From Anoxybacillus thermarum (lineage in GTDB: Bacteria > Bacillota > Bacilli > Bacillales > Anoxybacillaceae): a stretch of 64,000 nt of DNA. The notes beneath the pieces are model-generated. The model ran no database searches. It saw only the letters and a list, made by a program, of their open reading frames with translations, and was not told the origin of the DNA. Shown piece by piece: positions 1 through 6,611 of the stretch (its first letter is position 1; each line of letters opens with the position of its first letter). Position numbers and translations under genes: made by a program. Location of the stretch: contig NZ_JXTH01000001.1 in the NCBI RefSeq assembly GCF_000836725.1, positions 1-64,000 on the forward strand, given 5' to 3'.

Positions 1-103
1 CCAAAAGGGCCGCCAACAAGACAGCGAACACCTTTTGAAGAGTTCTGACTAATTGTTCCTCCAGCTCTTTTAATAAAGGCCATTCTGTGGTAAAATGTTT
101 CAT
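1..103 (-). CDS. Probable ISLre2-type transposase, N-terminus only (runs off left edge)
   Basis: Only the first 34 codons of this minus-strand gene are in the window. The ATG at 103 follows a strong AGGAGGG ribosome site on the minus strand. The visible N-terminus (MKHFTTEWPLLKELEEQL, followed by a helical stretch) resembles the 'FPTLKELEEQLF' type start that I associate with ISLre2 (UPF0236) transposases of Geobacillus and Anoxybacillus. That match is from memory of the family. The leader hairpin upstream (104-164) is also typical of insertion sequences. No catalytic residue is visible, so a different small helical protein is possible. Confidence 0.5.
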   Translation of the reverse strand, partial: MKHFTTEWPLLKELEEQLVRTLQKVFAVLLAALL

Positions 104-164
104 GGACTCTCTCCCTCCTGTTTTATTGATGTTGGTCATCACCATCATAGCAGGGAGAGAGTCC
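104..164 (-). promoter_or_regulatory. Transposase leader: extended -10 box inside a 13-bp inverted repeat that covers the ribosome site
   Basis: GGACTCTCTCCCT at 104-116 is perfectly inverted at 152-164 (35-nt loop). On the minus strand the inner arm contains the transposase ribosome site. An extended -10 (TGCTATGAT, minus strand 152 to 144) lies between the arms. A transcript from this promoter would start near 137 and lack the distal arm. A transcript reading in from flanking DNA would contain both arms and could fold to hide the ribosome site. The repeat and box are seen; the regulatory logic is inferred from other insertion sequences. Confidence 0.5.
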
Positions 165-209
165 TTTTTGCATGACATTTGCTTTTTTCTACCGCGCTTC
201 GCTTGGTGG

Positions 210-253
210 CCCCGACGAGCGTCGCGAACAAAAGTTCGCAACCCTCGTCGGGG
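210..253. repeat. Long imperfect hairpin next to the IS end
   Basis: CCCCGACGAG (210-219) pairs with CTCGTCGGGG (244-253), and inside it GCGAAC (224-229) pairs with GTTCGC (234-239) around an AAAA loop. There is no T-tract, so it is not a standard terminator. It could be the remains of a terminator of the gene interrupted by the insertion, or part of the element's end. The target duplication of the element could not be identified. Confidence 0.45.
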
Positions 254-313
254 AATCATTCCTGAATGTCACCCACAAATATTTTACTCACACAATAAAG
301 AGAGGGAGAAACG

Positions 314-772
314 ATGGTACCGATTTTACCTACAATTAGTACAAGCTTTATCGTCATTAGTGCCATTCTCGTTGCGATTGGCTGGTATTTTATTCGTCAA
401 AAACAAATCGAGAAGCATGAAAAGACGATGTGGCTTGCTGCTGCTTTTGCGCTCGCGTTTTTCATCATTTACTTGTCGCGCACGATTTTTATCGGCAATA
501 CAAGCTTCGGTGGCCCGGATGATATAAAAATATACTATACGATCTTTTTGTTTTTCCACATTTTTTTAGCAACGGCTGGGGCTGTTTTCGGCATTGTCAC
601 GTTGCTGTCTGCTGTGAAAAAAAATTGGTTGCGCCATAAAAAAATTGGTCCGATCACGAGTATCATATGGTTTTTTACCGCAACAACAGGAGTTGCTGTT
701 TATTTATTGTTATATGTATTTTATCGTGGCGGGGAAACGACTTCAGTTATTAAAGCGATTTTAGGATTTTAA
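314..772 (+). CDS. ctaM: DUF420 membrane protein (YozB/CtaM type), oxidase maturation
   Basis: A 152-residue protein with four predicted membrane helices (about residues 6-25, 39-57, 75-95 and 115-137) and the length and hydrophobic pattern of the DUF420 family (B. subtilis YozB). The Staphylococcus aureus homologue CtaM is needed for maturation of an aa3-type oxidase, and in Bacillaceae this gene often lies next to the cta genes. Here the upstream side is occupied by the probable insertion sequence, so that linkage cannot be seen. The start follows a GAGAGGGAG ribosome site. A terminator follows at the stop codon. Family assignment is firm; the role is by homology. Confidence 0.75.
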   Translation: MVPILPTISTSFIVISAILVAIGWYFIRQKQIEKHEKTMWLAAAFALAFFIIYLSRTIFIGNTSFGGPDDIKIYYTIFLFFHIFLATAGAVFGIVTLLSAVKKNWLRHKKIGPITSIIWFFTATTGVAVYLLLYVFYRGGETTSVIKAILGF

Positions 773-798
773 AAAGAGGGTGAACATTCACCCTCTTT
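773..798. terminator. Bidirectional terminator between the DUF420 gene and the permease gene
   Basis: AAAGAGGGTGAA (773-784) pairs with TTCACCCTCTTT (787-798), with A-rich and T-rich flanks on both strands. It directly follows the stop of the plus-strand gene and overlaps the stop codon of the converging minus-strand gene. Confidence 0.85.
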
Positions 799-1876
799 AT
801 AGTTTAAAGTGAAATTTAATAATCCCTGCTTCTTTCGCTGATTTGATCGCAATGAGTAAGAGCGGGAATAAAATGAGACCGAGTCCGCCCATCATTTTCA
901 CGCCTAAGTACATCGAAATGAGCGTCGCTAACGGGGATAAGCCGATATGCGCGCCCATCACTTTCGGCTCAATCGTTCGGCGTAAAATTAACAAAATGAC
1001 ACCGAGAATCGATAGTTTTGTCGCTAATACCGTATCGCCTGTGACAAAATGGAAAATGGCCCAAGGTGCCATCACGATAATTGATCCGATAATTGGAATA
1101 AAATCGATCACCCAAATAATAAATGCGGTAAATAACGCCACTTTCGGTGTAATGAGCAACAGTCCGACGAGAGATACGGCAAAAATAATTAAACTAACGA
1201 GAAATTGCGCTTTCCAAAAGCCAAACACGACATACGATAGACGCGACATCATAAAATGTACTTTTTCTCTCGTTTCTTCTGTTAAATGCGAAAAAATCGC
1301 TTCGCGTATTTTCGGTAAATCGTGCATAAATAAAAATAAAGTAATTAAATAAACGAGAAAGTTAATTAAAAACTTTGGAACGTTTGCGACAAGTGCGCTT
1401 ACTTTATTAAAGCTTAATGAAGCGGTTAGTTGCGTCTTTAATTTTGTTAAAAACAAATCAACTTGATGGCTTAATTCCGCCACAACAAACGGCGGCAATT
1501 TTTCTGTCTGCTTGTACCAGCGAGCGACAAGCTCATTCCATCCTGCAATCATTTCATTCAAATATAGCGGCGAGTTTCTAAAAAAGTGAAACGCTTCCGT
1601 CACAATTTTTGTAATAATAAAATAACCGCTTAAACACATAAATAGCGTAAATAAACTAAACACAAGAAGGGTAGCGGACTGTCGTTTAAACCCAAGCCGC
1701 TGCTGTGCTACTTTCACTGCTGGCTCTAAAAAAATAGCAGTAATCAATGCAAATAAAATTGGAACGGCAATGGGAGCGACCCAGTATGTCAATAAGACGA
1801 TCGCGAGTAAAATAACAATCATATATATCGATCGCTTTGGAATTTTCTCGAACAACGAAACGACACCTGCTTTCAT
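797..1876 (-). CDS. AI-2E family (YtvI/PerM-like) membrane transporter
   Basis: About 359 residues with the layout of the AI-2E exporter superfamily: two N-terminal helices, a long soluble stretch around residues 90-180, then five or six helices, including the conserved 'WVIDFIPIIGSIIV' type segment and a C-terminal 'MGAHIGLSPLATLISMYLG' segment. B. subtilis relatives include the sporulation protein YtvI. The substrate is unknown. The frame is open upstream to 1960, but family length favours the ATG at 1876; no convincing ribosome site precedes it, and a TTG eight codons further in is an alternative. It is divergent from the Asp23-like gene with only 25 bases between starts. Confidence 0.7.
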   Translation of the reverse strand: MKAGVVSLFEKIPKRSIYMIVILLAIVLLTYWVAPIAVPILFALITAIFLEPAVKVAQQRLGFKRQSATLLVFSLFTLFMCLSGYFIITKIVTEAFHFFRNSPLYLNEMIAGWNELVARWYKQTEKLPPFVVAELSHQVDLFLTKLKTQLTASLSFNKVSALVANVPKFLINFLVYLITLFLFMHDLPKIREAIFSHLTEETREKVHFMMSRLSYVVFGFWKAQFLVSLIIFAVSLVGLLLITPKVALFTAFIIWVIDFIPIIGSIIVMAPWAIFHFVTGDTVLATKLSILGVILLILRRTIEPKVMGAHIGLSPLATLISMYLGVKMMGGLGLILFPLLLIAIKSAKEAGIIKFHFKL

Positions 1877-1901
1877 TTCATAAATCGTATGGAGGATGTA
1901 T

Positions 1902-2162
1902 ATGCATAAACCCATTATAACGATTGTTGCGATGAGTGTACAACCGTTTGATGATGTCATATTAGAAGGTGTGAAAGTGTATGAGCAACAAAAGCGACTG
2001 ACGATTCATGTGACAGTTTCGTTCAAAATGAAGCAAAATATGCTCGCTTTCTGCGAACATATTCAAAAACAAGTTATTGACGACATATACGAAATGACAG
2101 GAAAAGAAGTTTTTGCTGTGCATCTATACGTTCGTCGGCTCGTCGACGGAAAAAACGCATGA
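1902..2162 (+). CDS. Small Asp23/Gls24-like protein
   Basis: An 86-residue soluble protein. Its second half (CEHIQKQVIDDIYEMTGKEV, followed by a short beta strand) matches the 'VQENVKxAVExMTGLEV' signature of the Asp23/Gls24 family, which in Firmicutes includes envelope-stress proteins and YqhY-type proteins linked to lipid metabolism. It is shorter than the usual 110-150 residues. The start is set at the second ATG (1902), which is six bases after a perfect GGAGG; the first ATG at 1896 is too close. It stands alone between divergent and convergent neighbours, without an AmaP-type partner. Family call is moderate; function unknown. Confidence 0.6.
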   Translation: MHKPIITIVAMSVQPFDDVILEGVKVYEQQKRLTIHVTVSFKMKQNMLAFCEHIQKQVIDDIYEMTGKEVFAVHLYVRRLVDGKNA

Positions 2163-2178
2163 GCACGCTCATGCGTTT
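2153..2178. terminator. Bidirectional terminator containing two stop codons
   Basis: AAACGCATGAGC (2153-2164) pairs with GCTCATGCGTTT (2167-2178). The TGA of the Asp23-like gene and the TGA of the converging ylbA gene both lie inside the stem, so the hairpin is part coding and part terminator for each gene. Confidence 0.8.
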
Positions 2179-2528
2179 ATGTTCGCCAGACCTTCTTTTA
2201 CTTTCGCTAAAATTGCTTCACATTGGCTTACTAATGACGAAGGGAAGTTTTCTCCCTCACCATATTCTACACCATGTGGATAATAATGTTTGCCAAGCAG
2301 CGGTTTCATTAACTTAATGACTGCATGGCGACCGCCAACATCCCCTTCAATCGCATAGCCTTGCACGCGTAAATAAAACACATCATTTTTAATCTCGAAT
2401 TTGCGGTCATATGTGACACGGTCGTAATCCCATTGACCTGCACGCACAAAGCCGAGGCTTTCCATGAGTTCGTCTAAACGTGTTAATGGCGCTGTTTGAT
2501 TTTCAATACCTGTATTTTCAAAGCGCAT
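2169..2528 (-). CDS. ylbA: YugN-like family protein YlbA
   Basis: 119 residues; soluble, no signal peptide. Length, sequence style (an N-terminal TRLDELMESLGF segment and a central WDYDRVTYDRKF motif) and position beside ylbB-ylbG fit B. subtilis YlbA, a YugN-like protein of unknown function. The minus-strand start at 2528 is preceded by AAGGGGG with good spacing. It converges on the Asp23-like gene, sharing a terminator. Confidence 0.75.
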   Translation of the reverse strand: MRFENTGIENQTAPLTRLDELMESLGFVRAGQWDYDRVTYDRKFEIKNDVFYLRVQGYAIEGDVGGRHAVIKLMKPLLGKHYYPHGVEYGEGENFPSSLVSQCEAILAKVKEGLANINA

Positions 2529-2659
2529 CGTTCATATCCCCCTTATGTAAAATAAAACATTCCTCCATTAATAATAGTACGAAAGCGCATAACTTTCAAT
2601 GACGAGCTTCATAATTGTTCCGATTTTGGTGAAACTAATGTGCGAAAGGGGAGATGAAT

Positions 2660-3076
2660 ATGTCAAAAGTAAAAGAGATGATGACGACAGAAGTCGAATG
2701 TTGCACGCCGCTTGATAATATGTACGAAGCAGCGGTCAAAATGCGCGATTATAACGTCGGTGCCATTCCAGTTACAGATGGAACTCGGCTCATTGGTATT
2801 GTGACGGACCGCGATTTAGTCGTGCGCGGCATTGCCGAGAAAAAGCCCGGTTCAACAGCTGTCACAGAAGTGATGAGTGAACAGCTTGTCACGATTTCAC
2901 CGGACGCTTCTGTCACCGAGGCGGCTCGTTTAATGGCGAAACATCAAATTCGCCGCTTACCTGTTGTCGAAGGGGATACGCTTGTCGGAATGATGTCGCT
3001 TGGCGATTTAGCGATCCATGAAGCAAGCGACGAACAAGCTGGCGAAGCATTAACAGAAATATCACAATATCATTAA
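2660..3076 (+). CDS. ylbB: CBS-domain pair protein YlbB
   Basis: 138 residues made almost entirely of two CBS domains (about residues 5-60 and 70-125), each with the GAIPVTDG / RRLPVVEG strand and the following 'GIVTDRDLVVRG' / 'GMMSLGDLAIHE' helix. CBS pairs bind adenosyl ligands and usually act as regulatory modules; no effector domain is present here. The ATG at 2660 is chosen over 2654 because it has proper spacing to AAAGGGGAG. It is a single-gene unit followed by a terminator. Confidence 0.85.
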   Translation: MSKVKEMMTTEVECCTPLDNMYEAAVKMRDYNVGAIPVTDGTRLIGIVTDRDLVVRGIAEKKPGSTAVTEVMSEQLVTISPDASVTEAARLMAKHQIRRLPVVEGDTLVGMMSLGDLAIHEASDEQAGEALTEISQYH

Positions 3077-3082
3077 TAAAAC

Positions 3083-3112
3083 AAGGCTATGTTTTCGCAT
3101 AGCCTTATTTTT
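3083..3112 (+). terminator. Terminator after ylbB
   Basis: AAGGCTATG (3083-3091) pairs with CATAGCCTT (3098-3106) around TTTTCG, followed by ATTTTTT. Confidence 0.9.
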
Positions 3113-3134
3113 TAGTGTTGCGACGTAGGTAAGC

Positions 3135-3157
3135 TGTATATAATGGAAGTATATACA
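3135..3157. promoter_or_regulatory. Perfect 8-bp inverted repeat over a TATAAT box upstream of ylbC
   Basis: TGTATATA (3135-3142) and TATATACA (3150-3157) are perfect inverted arms separated by 7 bases. The left arm overlaps a TATAAT box (3139-3144). The placement suggests an operator over the ylbC promoter; no regulator is identified, and the -35 (TTGCGA, 15-bp spacer) is poor. Confidence 0.35.
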
Positions 3158-3177
3158 AGATTGAGGGAGAATGATGC

Positions 3178-4188
3178 ATGCGTTGGATAGTGGCTCTTAT
3201 ATTTATTTTTATGATCATTTTTTATTTCTCACCAACAAATGAACAAGCCCCGTCAAACGATACGTCGATCATGAGTGAACAAGCGAACGAAAAAATCGTT
3301 TCAGAAGGGCTCGGTACATGGATTGGAAAAACAGAAGAAGAAGTGAAACGAACGTTCGGACAACCTGCTCGTATCGATCCGTCCGCTTACGGTTACGTCT
3401 GGTGGGTGTATAACGACCCGAAAACGTATATGCAAGTTGGTATACTTGATGGACGAGTCGTCACCATTTATGCGTGCGGACCTGAAACAAACGTCGCTCC
3501 ATTTCAATTAAATCGCTCGATTAATGACTTATTGCAAACGATGCCGCTTCAAGATAACATTCATGTACAGCTTGACGATGGAGTGTACCGCTTCCAACTA
3601 ACTGAAGAAGACTTAATGATTCAACCGCTTCTTTCTTTTGGCGATGCATATGTACAGTTATATATTGACCGGTTTACCGGCAACTTATCAAGCGTGCGAT
3701 GGATCGATGGGGAGACGTTAGTGAAGCTTCGCCCGTACGAATTGGAGTATCGTGGACCACTGCCGGAAGTAACACTTGATGAAACGATGGAAAAACAAGT
3801 GGAGCAAGCGAATGCGAATCAAATTTTTGATATAACGAACGTGATGCGCGCACGTCATGGTGTTCCTCCATTGACATGGGATGAGCGCGTGGCGAAAGTG
3901 GCATATGAACATAGTAAAGATATGGTGGAAAACAAATTTTTTGCGCACGAATCGCCAACAACCGGCGATTTACAACAACGGCTCATAAAAGCAAACATTC
4001 CATTTGAAGTCGCTGGAGAAAATATTGCAGCAGAATATATTGATGCACCTGCTGTTGTCGAAGCGTGGTTAAATAGCCGAAGCCATCGCCAAACGTTGTT
4101 AAATGAAGAATTGACGCATTTAGGAGTAGGCGTATATAAGCGGCATTATACACAAAACTTTATTCGTCCTTTTTCCCAGCCAAAATAG
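3178..4188 (+). CDS. ylbC: CAP/SCP-domain secreted protein YlbC
   Basis: 336 residues. A single N-terminal hydrophobic segment (residues 3-19) should act as signal peptide or anchor. Residues about 45-190 form the CAP-associated N-terminal domain found in this Bacillus group. Residues about 215-330 form a CAP (SCP/PR-1) domain with NVMRARHGVPPLTWDERVAK, an AGENIA motif and an AWLNSRSHRQTLLN segment. Members include spore-envelope and secreted proteins, mostly without known activity. The start follows GAGGGAG, with a second ATG two bases out of frame upstream. Confidence 0.85.
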   Translation: MRWIVALIFIFMIIFYFSPTNEQAPSNDTSIMSEQANEKIVSEGLGTWIGKTEEEVKRTFGQPARIDPSAYGYVWWVYNDPKTYMQVGILDGRVVTIYACGPETNVAPFQLNRSINDLLQTMPLQDNIHVQLDDGVYRFQLTEEDLMIQPLLSFGDAYVQLYIDRFTGNLSSVRWIDGETLVKLRPYELEYRGPLPEVTLDETMEKQVEQANANQIFDITNVMRARHGVPPLTWDERVAKVAYEHSKDMVENKFFAHESPTTGDLQQRLIKANIPFEVAGENIAAEYIDAPAVVEAWLNSRSHRQTLLNEELTHLGVGVYKRHYTQNFIRPFSQPK

Positions 4189-4252
4189 GCGCACCTATTG
4201 GCCATTCGGTCGTAATATATGGTAGGCAAAAAGCTAGAAAGGAGCGACCGAT

Positions 4253-4582
4253 ATGTCCATTGAACAATTTAAACAGTTTGTGAAAAAACATCCGAAACTC
4301 ATTGAAGAGGTGCGTCAAGGAAAAAAAACGTGGAAAGAGCTATATAACGATTGGTACGTATTTGGCGAGGATGATGATATGTGGGATGAGTATCGGTCCA
4401 CAGCGGAGAAAGATGAACAAGGAGCTCTCGTCCAAAAGTTAGCCAGTTATTTAAAACATCTTGACGTCAACGAACTTCAAACGTACATTACAAACGTTCA
4501 ACAAGCGATCGCGTCCATTCAAGAAGTCGTCCGTCAAATGCAACATACAAAAAAAGACCCGTTTTCGTTTCGAAAAGATTAA
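4253..4582 (+). CDS. ylbD: YlbD-family putative coat protein
   Basis: 109 residues, acidic and helical. The N-terminal SIEQFKQFVKKHPKLIEEVR followed by a WKELYNDWYVFGEDDDMW region is characteristic of the YlbD family, annotated as a putative spore coat protein in Bacillus. The ribosome site AAAGGAG lies nine bases upstream. ylbE follows 11 bases downstream, so the two are probably cotranscribed. Confidence 0.85.
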   Translation: MSIEQFKQFVKKHPKLIEEVRQGKKTWKELYNDWYVFGEDDDMWDEYRSTAEKDEQGALVQKLASYLKHLDVNELQTYITNVQQAIASIQEVVRQMQHTKKDPFSFRKD

Positions 4583-4593
4583 GGAGATCACGG

Positions 4594-4836
4594 ATGAGAA
4601 AAGATGTGTACGAATATATTGCCGCAAAGCCAAAGCTTCATCAATTTTTGCGTGAACAGCCGTCATGGTATCGACGTCTAGCGAGACGACCGATGGATAT
4701 AAAAGAAATGGAAAAAGAGGCGCGCCAATATTATAAACAGACGTTGCCGCATAAAGTCGAACAAGTTGTCCAAACGATTGAAATGGCAAAAATGATGATG
4801 GCGATGATGAAACTGATGAAGGACACTCATAATTAA
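4594..4836 (+). CDS. ylbE: YlbE-like protein
   Basis: 80 residues of the YlbE-like family: basic, with 'YEYIAAKPKLHQFLREQPSW' then a PxDIKEMEKEARxYY region and a methionine-rich C-terminal helix. Function unknown. The start follows AAGGAGATCACGG, immediately after ylbD. Confidence 0.85.
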   Translation: MRKDVYEYIAAKPKLHQFLREQPSWYRRLARRPMDIKEMEKEARQYYKQTLPHKVEQVVQTIEMAKMMMAMMKLMKDTHN

Positions 4837-4877
4837 ACGAGAAACGCAAACACTATCACTACGAAAGGATGGTGAAC

Positions 4878-5237
4878 GTGTTGCGCTTCTTTTTTTTATG
4901 TATGGCGCTATTGTTTTCCACGTATATGAACGATTATGATACCGCTTTTGCTGAACAAAAGCAAACGTTATTTGTCAAACATCATGTCAAAGGAAATAAC
5001 GTATTTGTTGAATGTATCGTTGATCAATTTATGTTTACGAAAGGAACACGTCCGAAACAAAACGGACAAGGACGGATTCACATTTATGTGAATGGAAAAA
5101 GGGTGAGCGAAACGACAACGGCCGCTTTCGTTATTCGCGGTTTGCCTGTCGGGAAACATACGATCCGATTAGAGCTTGTGCATAACGATGCAAGTAAGTA
5201 TCACGTTTCGCACGAATTTACGGTAACGATTCCATAA
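4878..5237 (+). CDS. Small secreted protein, beta-sandwich type, unknown function
   Basis: About 119 residues with a signal peptide (hydrophobic residues 3-15, likely cut near 'AFA-EQ') and a mature part rich in beta strands. The segment IHIYVNGKRVSE...IRGLPVGKHTIRLELVHNDA resembles small secreted immunoglobulin-like domains (YtkA/DUF4399 style) in which a short loop of polar residues follows 'GKHTI'. GTG at 4878 has correct spacing to AAAGGA; the ATG at 4869 overlaps the ribosome site. There is no B. subtilis ylb counterpart, so this is an insertion in the usual gene order. Confidence 0.6.
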   Translation: MLRFFFLCMALLFSTYMNDYDTAFAEQKQTLFVKHHVKGNNVFVECIVDQFMFTKGTRPKQNGQGRIHIYVNGKRVSETTTAAFVIRGLPVGKHTIRLELVHNDASKYHVSHEFTVTIP

Positions 5238-5262
5238 GTCTGGGGAGACCAGACTTATTTGT
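5236..5262 (+). terminator. Terminator after the secreted-protein gene
   Basis: AAGTCTGG (5236-5243) pairs with CCAGACTT (5249-5256) around GGAGA, followed by ATTTGTTTT. The stem begins within the stop codon of the gene. Confidence 0.8.
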
Positions 5263-5287
5263 TTTGTTGAGAAAATCGTGTTATGAT
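5259..5287 (+). promoter_or_regulatory. Likely sigma-A promoter of ylbF-ylbG
   Basis: TTGTTT (5259-5264), a 17-bp spacer and TATGAT (5282-5287). It overlaps the end of the preceding terminator and lies 22 bases before the GTG of ylbF. Confidence 0.5.
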
Positions 5288-5308
5288 ACGGTTGTGGAGG
5301 TGTTGCTC

Positions 5309-5758
5309 GTGCTTGTAGCAACGATCGAACGATTGCAGTTGTTAGATGTTGCTGAACAACTTGGCAAAATGATTGTCGAATCAGACGTGGCGGAGGAATA
5401 TCGCCGCTGTTTTTATCATATGCAGCAAGATGAGAGAGCGCAGCAGCTCATTCATCGTTTCGTTCAGTTAAAAGAACGATACGAAGACGTGCAGCGCTTT
5501 GGAAAATATCATCCAGACTACAAAGAAGTGACAAAACAAGTGCGCGAGGCAAAGCGTGAATTAGATTTATACGGTCCGATTGCCGCGTTTAAACGAGCGG
5601 AAAAAGAGATGCAATCGCTTTTAGATGAAATTAGCACGATGATCGGTCGGGCGGTATCTGAAAACATTAAAGTGCCGACTGGAAATCCGTATTTCGATTC
5701 TTTATCTTGCGGTGGAGGATGCGGATCTGGCGGAGCGTGCGGCTGTCGGACGAAATGA
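5309..5758 (+). CDS. ylbF: YlbF (RicF), subunit of the YlbF-YmcA-YaaT complex
   Basis: 149 residues, the same length as B. subtilis YlbF when the GTG at 5309 (seven bases after GGAGGTG) is taken as start. It is a DUF964-type all-helical protein with the C-terminal cysteine cluster [13 protein letters not shown]. In B. subtilis the complex with YmcA and YaaT binds iron-sulfur clusters, directs RNase Y processing of mRNA and is needed for competence, sporulation and biofilm formation. The cysteines seen here fit cluster binding. ylbG follows 19 bases downstream. Confidence 0.9.
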   Translation: MLVATIERLQLLDVAEQLGKMIVESDVAEEYRRCFYHMQQDERAQQLIHRFVQLKERYEDVQRFGKYHPDYKEVTKQVREAKRELDLYGPIAAFKRAEKEMQSLLDEISTMIGRAVSENIKVPTGNPYFDSLSCGGGCGSGGACGCRTK

Positions 5759-5777
5759 AAAAAGGGGGGATGGGCGC

Positions 5778-6044
5778 ATGTTTCCAATGCGTCAAGGCAT
5801 TATCGTTTGGCTTTATTCGTTAAAACATAGCAAACAATTACGAAAATACGGAAACGTTCATTACGTATCGAAACGATTAAAATATGCTGTTTTATATTGC
5901 AATATGGAAGAAGCAGAAGACGTAATGAAAAAACTCGCTTCTTTACCGTTTGTGAAGCGAGTGGAGCCGTCTTACCGCCCGTATGTTAAAGTCGAATTCG
6001 AATCGAAAGCAGATAAAGAAAAAGAATATGAATACGGAATATAA
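5778..6044 (+). CDS. ylbG: DUF2129 protein YlbG
   Basis: 88 residues of the YlbG (DUF2129) family: a small alpha/beta protein starting [20 protein letters not shown], with the conserved '[14 protein letters not shown]' and '[13 protein letters not shown]' segments. Its biochemical role is not known. The ATG at 5778 follows AAAGGGGGG; a longer in-frame extension overlaps ylbF and lacks support. It is cotranscribed with ylbF. Confidence 0.88.
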   Translation: MFPMRQGIIVWLYSLKHSKQLRKYGNVHYVSKRLKYAVLYCNMEEAEDVMKKLASLPFVKRVEPSYRPYVKVEFESKADKEKEYEYGI

Positions 6045-6079
6045 AAGGATGTCCACGAGTGACATCCTTTCGCTTTTTT
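6043..6079. terminator. Bidirectional terminator between ylbG and the DUF7147 gene
   Basis: AAAAGGATGTC (6043-6053) pairs with GACATCCTTT (6061-6070), followed by a T-run to 6079. The stem starts at the ylbG stop codon. Confidence 0.85.
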
Positions 6080-6468
6080 TATTGCAGAGGCGGAATGAAC
6101 CGATTCATGCGCATAATGCCGATTAAATGTTGATAGTACAATTGTAAGTCAGCAAAAAAATTCGATGGTTTTACATCTAAATGAATAATTTCTTGATTCA
6201 ATTCTTTCGCTAAATCGAGGAACAACTCGTATCGCTTCGTCACTTTCACAGACGGATGCGGAATGCCTTCGCGACAAATGTATAACGGTTGAAAATCACC
6301 TGGATCGGTCGGGTGAAGCACAACGACGAACGATGTGAGCGCTTTCCCGTCTTTCATCGTATGAAAGGCGAACAAACCAGATAAGCGGTGACGGTTTGAT
6401 TTCGCGATTTCGATGAGTTCATAAATATCAGAATATCCTTCTCCTAGTTCAATAAAACGTTGAATCAT
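6079..6468 (-). CDS. Uncharacterised soluble protein (DUF7147-like)
   Basis: 129 residues, no membrane segment. It starts MIQRFIELGEGYSDIYELIE and has a central 'HTMKDGKALTSFVVVLHP' strand region. Orthologues sit at the same place in Geobacillus-type genomes, where some were labelled methylthioribose kinase; nothing in the sequence supports a kinase (no ATP-binding motif seen), so that label should be distrusted. The start follows GTGAGGGAA on the minus strand. It is a monocistronic gene converging on ylbG. Confidence 0.6.
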   Translation of the reverse strand: MIQRFIELGEGYSDIYELIEIAKSNRHRLSGLFAFHTMKDGKALTSFVVVLHPTDPGDFQPLYICREGIPHPSVKVTKRYELFLDLAKELNQEIIHLDVKPSNFFADLQLYYQHLIGIMRMNRFIPPLQ

Positions 6469-6611
6469 CTGTTCATTCCCTCACTTTATATGTATTCCAT
6501 CATTACTTTATCACGTTCAACTTTTTTCGACAATTAGTGAAAACGGTGTATGACAACGGAATGAAATTTTGTTATTGTTATAATATAAACTGCTAATGAA
6601 GGAGCCATTGT

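Noticed and set aside
87-527. 146-codon plus-strand frame over the IS leader and the DUF420 start
   Set aside because: It overlaps the leader palindromes and a better-supported gene in another frame, with arginine-rich shadow-like composition.
1896-1901. Upstream ATG as start of the Asp23-like gene
   Set aside because: It directly abuts GGAGG; the ATG at 1902 has proper spacing.
6079-6468. Methylthioribose kinase annotation
   Set aside because: No kinase fold motif or suitable length (129 residues against about 400); the label circulates in databases without support in the sequence.
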